NCBI GenBank assembly: GCA_036939755.1
Contig: JALLAZ010002235.1
Location: 1-20,074, forward strand
Reading direction: 5' to 3'
Source of the DNA: Stephanodiscus triporus
Taxonomy: Eukaryota; Bacillariophyta; Thalassiosirophyceae; Thalassiosirales; Thalassiosiraceae
Length of the DNA: 20,074 nt
Position numbers and translations under genes: made by a program
In this document: piece after piece, positions 16,522-20,074 of the stretch
Layout: every line of letters starts with the position of its first letter
Position numbering within the stretch: position 1 is the stretch's first letter
The notes under the pieces: generated by a model
Told to the model about the DNA's origin: nothing
Seen by the model: the letters and a program-made list of their open reading frames with translations, nothing else
Database searches by the model: none

Positions 16522-19340
16522 ACCCCCGGAGGGGCAGGGGGCGTTGTCGCAACCCCCGTGCCTCTCCCACGTCCCCCGCCCCGATGTCGCTTCCGGCTAG
16601 GGGATGATGGGCGGGATACCATCGCTGTCACGCCAGCCTGCAGCGCCGCGACCACCTCGTCGGCTTGAGCGTCAGTTAGCGTCCCTTTTGGGATATGCCC
16701 CCCAGCATACGAGCACTGGTCGCCGTAGGGGCACGAGGCAATGGCGTGTAACCAGCAAATTCCGTTGGGGTACGCCTCGAGGCGGGGAAGGCTATCGAAC
16801 CGTTTTCCCCCCTCCGTCAGGATGCTGCTGACCGAGCAGCGTCCGCGATATTTTGCTAGGAGGGGCTCCATCATAGTTTGGATCTTCGGGTGTCTCGTCT
16901 CCTCCCAATTTGTCGGCCGCCAATTGTATGGCGTTGCGAGCGGTTTTCCGCCTCCCCCGGGGGTTACCCACATTTGTGGGGAACCCGATGGGACTCCGGG
17001 AGGGACGTGGTAACCCCCACCCCCCCCTTTGCCTGGGTAGTAGCCGGAGTGACCCTGATGCGGATCTGGCTTCGCCCACTCGGGGGGGAAATTGTGCCGC
17101 TCGATTTTTATGCCATGTTTGATCGCCATGAAATCCCCCTCGAGCGTCGACACTGGGAACTGGAGATATTGCCCCTGCTCCACAAAGTCGTCAGCCAATT
17201 TGATGTCGTCGAAATACGACCGGGTGTCCACGATGATAGCCCAAATGATGCGACGTACCACCTCAGGGGAGTACGCCTGCTTGTTCTGCATCGAAAATGG
17301 GTGACTGAGTATCTGCAGGATAGCCATCATCGATCTGTAGAGATCGCACCCCTCTCCGAATAGTGTGAATAGGAGGGCGCAGAACGTTGAGATATTTGAT
17401 CGGAGTTCCCCGAAGTCGTGGGGCGGGTGGCACACCTCCTTGCTTTTCGCTTGCTTGATCACCTCGACGTAGGTGGCGTTGCCTTTTGTGGCATCCCACA
17501 CCTCCTCCTGCCGACGGAGGTCTTCGAGGTGTGCCGACGTCGGCGCCCGACATTTCAGAATAGAAATCCCCTTGTCGGCTGACGAGTACAGGGCCGTGCT
17601 ATCCCCTGGATTGAACTTGAGGGCAATCCATTCGTCGATAGTTTTATTATCGAAGTAAACCCCTTCCTCGATCCAGCATCGCTGCCCATCGGACCAACGG
17701 AGCATCTCGCACTTGATTGTGCGGCGAAGGTAGTCATAGTTGGGTACTTTGGCTGACTTGAATAGGCGCCAGATTTTCGAAAGGTATGCCACATTCATTG
17801 CGCCATGGAATCCCAGGAGGGTGGCGATCTGGTCCTGGGTGTACGGCTTCGCGTCGTCGCTAGCCCCAGTGCCCGCGAGTTGAGCGGGGCCCGCCTTGGC
17901 TGCGTTCTGCATTGCCACGCCGAGGCCTTTTCCCACCTCGGTGGCGATGATTCCCGACATGTTCTGGACGACAGACATGTTTCCTTGGATGCCGACAGTC
18001 GTGCCCGTGCTAGTCGGGTCTGGGCGGCGTCCGAGCGACGCATCAAGTCGTTCAGTGATCCACCGAATGATGAGGGGGTCATTGGACAAAAGTGGGTCTG
18101 TCCGCACCGCTAGAAACGGCTTGCGTTTAGTTGCGTCGCCCCCACCATCATCCCGCTGGGACGCGACGAGGAGCCAGGTGCGGACGAGTTTCCAGTCGTC
18201 CCCGTTTCCGAGGGTGGTCGCGTCACTCGCCAAGTGCTGCTCGATCGACGCCAGCAGCTCGTGGGGCATGACGGAGCCTTTGAACTCCTGATAGAGCTTG
18301 GCCGCCCACAGAGGCAGGGCTAGGAGTTTCGGGACGTGATGTTCGACTCGAGCCCCATCAGTGGGCACCGGGTCCCAGTAGTTCCCATACTCGTTGCGGT
18401 TGTCCGCATAAAACTCCGCCAACTTGGACTTGTCCTCGCAGATCTTACATTTTACCCAGGCGAAAGCAGACGGTGATGGGAGGACGACGGGCGTACACTC
18501 GCGTGTGCCCGTTCGGTCCCCAATGAATAGCACCATTTTTCCGTGGTAGGAGGCAACGTCCGTTGTCGTCGAGTAGATCGTCGACAGGCTGTGCCCTACC
18601 ACGAGGAAAGCCTCCCCGGGCTGCATATATGCGTAGAACTGCAACCCGGAGGCCCCCGTGGCTTCCAACCGCCATCTGGATAACTTCGTGTTGTCGCCGT
18701 CGACCTCCCGTTGCCAGCGAAGGTTCCGAGCGGTGTCGGCGTCCGACAGGAGCGGGGCCAGGCGGTCGAGAGCGCTGGCGATCCCTGAGAACTCCTGCGG
18801 GGGGGTGTTGACGGGCCCTGAGCCGGCGGGGGTGTGAGCCCCCCCTGTCCCGGCGCCACCCTGATTTGCAGGTGGCTGCACATTGATCTGCGCGCCCCCT
18901 TCTTGCGGTTGTGGGGGGAGCAGCGGCGTCGGGGCCGCGGAGGGGGCCCCGCTGCCGCGAGCCGTCGCGTCCCGCGAGCCGAATGATCCTTGATGGGGTA
19001 AGGATTCGAATCCCCGACCCCCGCGGGCGGGCGCTGGCATAGTGTGCCCGCCACCAGCCCCCGCGTCCTGATAGTCGTCCCCGCTACCCGTGGAGAAGAT
19101 GGCGTTCCGCCGCGCCTCGTACTCAGCAGGGGGAAGCGGTTGCCCGCGGGTGGGGGGTGGCCCTCGACCGGTCGGCATAAAATAATCCCTGCCGTCGTCG
19201 GCCATATCGTACTCCCGTTCGTCCTCGAACGAGACCCCTTGGCGGGGTGCCGCCCCGAGACCGAGGGGGCGGCGAGGGGGTTGGGTGCCTCGCCCGGCAC
19301 CGCCACCGGCCCCACTCCACCGATTGAAAAAATTACTCAT
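16518..19340 (-). CDS. Gag-like structural protein of the retrotransposon
   Basis: ATG at 19340, TGA at 16518-16520, 940 residues (an upstream GTG at 19349 is not needed). Residues 1-190 are Gly/Pro/Arg-rich and probably disordered; the middle (190-750) is a folded, mostly helical-looking region without a domain I recognise; a Gly/Pro-rich spacer follows (760-800). Near the C-terminus Cys862, Cys870, Cys876 and His882 form a C-x7-C-x5-C-x5-H array, like a CCCH zinc finger or zinc knuckle, followed by a basic RKRHRGGGRGRG nucleic-acid-binding tail. Position before RT, the finger and the basic tail support a Gag role: packaging of element RNA in a cytoplasmic particle. It starts inside the last codons of the upstream small ORF and its stop is in frame with RT. 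Much longer than most DIRS Gag proteins. Confidence 0.8.
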   Translation of the reverse strand: MSNFFNRWSGAGGGAGRGTQPPRRPLGLGAAPRQGVSFEDEREYDMADDGRDYFMPTGRGPPPTRGQPLPPAEYEARRNAIFSTGSGDDYQDAGAGGGHTMPAPARGGRGFESLPHQGSFGSRDATARGSGAPSAAPTPLLPPQPQEGGAQINVQPPANQGGAGTGGAHTPAGSGPVNTPPQEFSGIASALDRLAPLLSDADTARNLRWQREVDGDNTKLSRWRLEATGASGLQFYAYMQPGEAFLVVGHSLSTIYSTTTDVASYHGKMVLFIGDRTGTRECTPVVLPSPSAFAWVKCKICEDKSKLAEFYADNRNEYGNYWDPVPTDGARVEHHVPKLLALPLWAAKLYQEFKGSVMPHELLASIEQHLASDATTLGNGDDWKLVRTWLLVASQRDDGGGDATKRKPFLAVRTDPLLSNDPLIIRWITERLDASLGRRPDPTSTGTTVGIQGNMSVVQNMSGIIATEVGKGLGVAMQNAAKAGPAQLAGTGASDDAKPYTQDQIATLLGFHGAMNVAYLSKIWRLFKSAKVPNYDYLRRTIKCEMLRWSDGQRCWIEEGVYFDNKTIDEWIALKFNPGDSTALYSSADKGISILKCRAPTSAHLEDLRRQEEVWDATKGNATYVEVIKQAKSKEVCHPPHDFGELRSNISTFCALLFTLFGEGCDLYRSMMAILQILSHPFSMQNKQAYSPEVVRRIIWAIIVDTRSYFDDIKLADDFVEQGQYLQFPVSTLEGDFMAIKHGIKIERHNFPPEWAKPDPHQGHSGYYPGKGGGGGYHVPPGVPSGSPQMWVTPGGGGKPLATPYNWRPTNWEETRHPKIQTMMEPLLAKYRGRCSVSSILTEGGKRFDSLPRLEAYPNGICWLHAIASCPYGDQCSYAGGHIPKGTLTDAQADEVVAALQAGVTAMVSRPSSPSRKRHRGGGRGRGTGVATTPPAPPGV

Positions 19341-19899
19341 GTCTTTCACCGTGACCTAGTATCCACCCTAGAACGATCGCCGGTGGATAGAACTGTAGCG
19401 GCTCTTCGACTGCTACTGGTGGCTGGGAGCGTGGGTGATCTTCTTCCCACTGTAGGTAATCGCGGAGTGTCCTCTCGTCGACGACTCGCTCGTTTCCCCA
19501 CCGTTTGATGTAGGTTCCGTCCGGACCCTGATGACGATAGCCAAGCGTGTATTCGCCGGTCGCCTTGGTTAGTCCGAGCCAATATTTCCGTCGGATAGAG
19601 CCCAACGAGAATCCCCAAACCGCGTAAGGCAGCTTGGCGAAGGTTTTGAGTTGGAGGAGCGAATACGTCCCGGGAGCGCCTTTACGGGGGACGTGGACCT
19701 TGTAGCGGTCGCCTAGAATGCGCCGACACACTGCGATTATCCTTCGCTGATCAGCGAGGTTGTCCCGAGCGGGCCGGGGGAGTTCCGCGAGGCGACGACT
19801 CCGACGACCTGTTTCTGCGTCGTTCCAGGAGACGCTGGCGGCCTGTGCAAGACGGAGGCTTCGACGAGGGTGGCGAGGGCTGTACCTTGTGCTTGGCAT
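19333..19899 (-). CDS. small first ORF of the retrotransposon, unknown function
   Basis: ATG at 19899 and TAA at 19333-19335 give 188 residues; the frame is open a little further up (TTG at 19953) but ATG is preferred. The N-terminal third is very rich in Arg, Ser and Pro (RHPRRSLRL, GRRSRRLAEL); the rest is compact, with WGFSLGSIRRKYWLGL and GYRHQGPDGTYIKRWG. I recognise no domain; the basic N-terminus suggests nucleic acid binding, as in a nucleocapsid or RNA chaperone, but this is inference. Its stop overlaps the Gag start by 8 bases (ATGAGTAA), a tight coupling that argues the ORF is really translated. Classical DIRS elements begin with Gag, so an extra leading ORF is unusual. It could be a degenerate or element-specific accessory gene. 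Confidence 0.68.
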   Translation of the reverse strand: MPSTRYSPRHPRRSLRLAQAASVSWNDAETGRRSRRLAELPRPARDNLADQRRIIAVCRRILGDRYKVHVPRKGAPGTYSLLQLKTFAKLPYAVWGFSLGSIRRKYWLGLTKATGEYTLGYRHQGPDGTYIKRWGNERVVDERTLRDYLQWEEDHPRSQPPVAVEEPLQFYPPAIVLGWILGHGERHE

Positions 19900-20074
19900 T
19901 AGCGTCCGCTGCGAAAATTCTTTTTGTGTGGGGGCCGAGAGGCCACGAGCCAACGAAAGGGGGGAAGCACGCCAGAGGAGTTGGCGAGGATTAGGGAGAT
20001 GAGGGGGGCGTCCTGCGCTGTGTCAATAATTGCTTATGACTACTAGAACTAGGCGCTGCCGCTACCACATCATC
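19900..20074 (-). other. 5' leader of the retrotransposon, cut by window edge
   Basis: These bases lie upstream of the first ATG of the element and should hold its 5' UTR and part of its 5' terminal repeat. I found no convincing direct or inverted match longer than about 8 bp to the 12300-12696 region, so the terminal repeat is probably outside the window. Confidence 0.45.

Larger units (their letters stand above)
12300..20074 (-). mobile_element. DIRS-type tyrosine-recombinase retrotransposon, nearly complete, edges unresolved
   Basis: Four overlapping or abutting minus-strand genes in the order small ORF, Gag-like, RT/RNase H, tyrosine recombinase (19899 down to 12697) define a DIRS-order element; LTR elements would have an integrase and protease, which are absent. 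The RT/RNase H and recombinase catalytic residues are all present and none of the frames shows random stops, so it is probably young. It is visibly more GC-rich than the host genes to its left. DIRS elements normally carry inverted or split direct terminal repeats; I could not match the 12300-12696 region to 19900-20074, and the outer 5' end probably lies beyond the window. I see no DPPY-type adenine methylase motif, unlike classical DIRS1, which points to a Ngaro-like or separate lineage. The left limit given is approximate. Confidence 0.88.

Overview
The window looks like nuclear DNA from a microbial eukaryote, most likely a stramenopile and perhaps a diatom. The supporting signs are short GT-AG introns (about 55-190 bp) in protein genes, a DUF1749-type hydrolase, a signal-peptide/TM surface protein built from tandem_95/cadherin-like repeats with Lys/Ser-rich stretches, and a DIRS-type tyrosine-recombinase retrotransposon. 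The organism is an inference; no rRNA or organelle marker is present.

Left part (1-5050): the 3' end of an unrecognised plus-strand gene (to 355); a two-exon minus-strand alpha/beta hydrolase of the DUF1749 family (1536-447) with a readable Ser-Asp-His triad; and, divergent from it across a 356-bp shared promoter region, a plus-strand 964-residue protein (1893-4891) with three copies of an unrecognised repeat beginning E-[IV]-A-W-L. Its intron at 4230-4333 is fixed by the repeat alignment, and a second, optional intron may change its C-terminus.

Middle (5050-12300): a 719-bp foldback element with perfect 24-bp ends (5114-5832), then a nine-exon minus-strand gene (11652-6450, about 1450 residues) for a type I membrane protein: signal peptide, Pro/Thr/Ser-rich and Gly/Ser/Lys-rich stalk, six tandem_95-like Ig-fold repeats, one TM helix and a cytoplasmic tail. 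Most introns fall at the same place in each repeat and in phase 1, so the array appears to have grown by exon duplication. Three internal DNA duplications show continuing expansion.

Right part (about 12300 to the window edge): most of a GC-rich retrotransposon on the minus strand, running right to left: a small ORF of unknown function, a 940-residue Gag-like protein with a CCCH-type finger, reverse transcriptase/RNase H, and a tyrosine recombinase. Every junction suggests a different translational trick: ORF0 and Gag overlap by an ATGAGTAA stop/start; Gag ends in TGA-CGG inside a perfect hairpin and RT continues in the same frame; the recombinase is in the -1 frame, overlaps RT/RNase H by about 345 nt and has no AUG before its conserved N-terminus. 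No methylase motif was seen. This recoding architecture is the best candidate for something undescribed in the window. The outer repeats of the element are not resolved, and there is an ambiguous base (N) at 12294.
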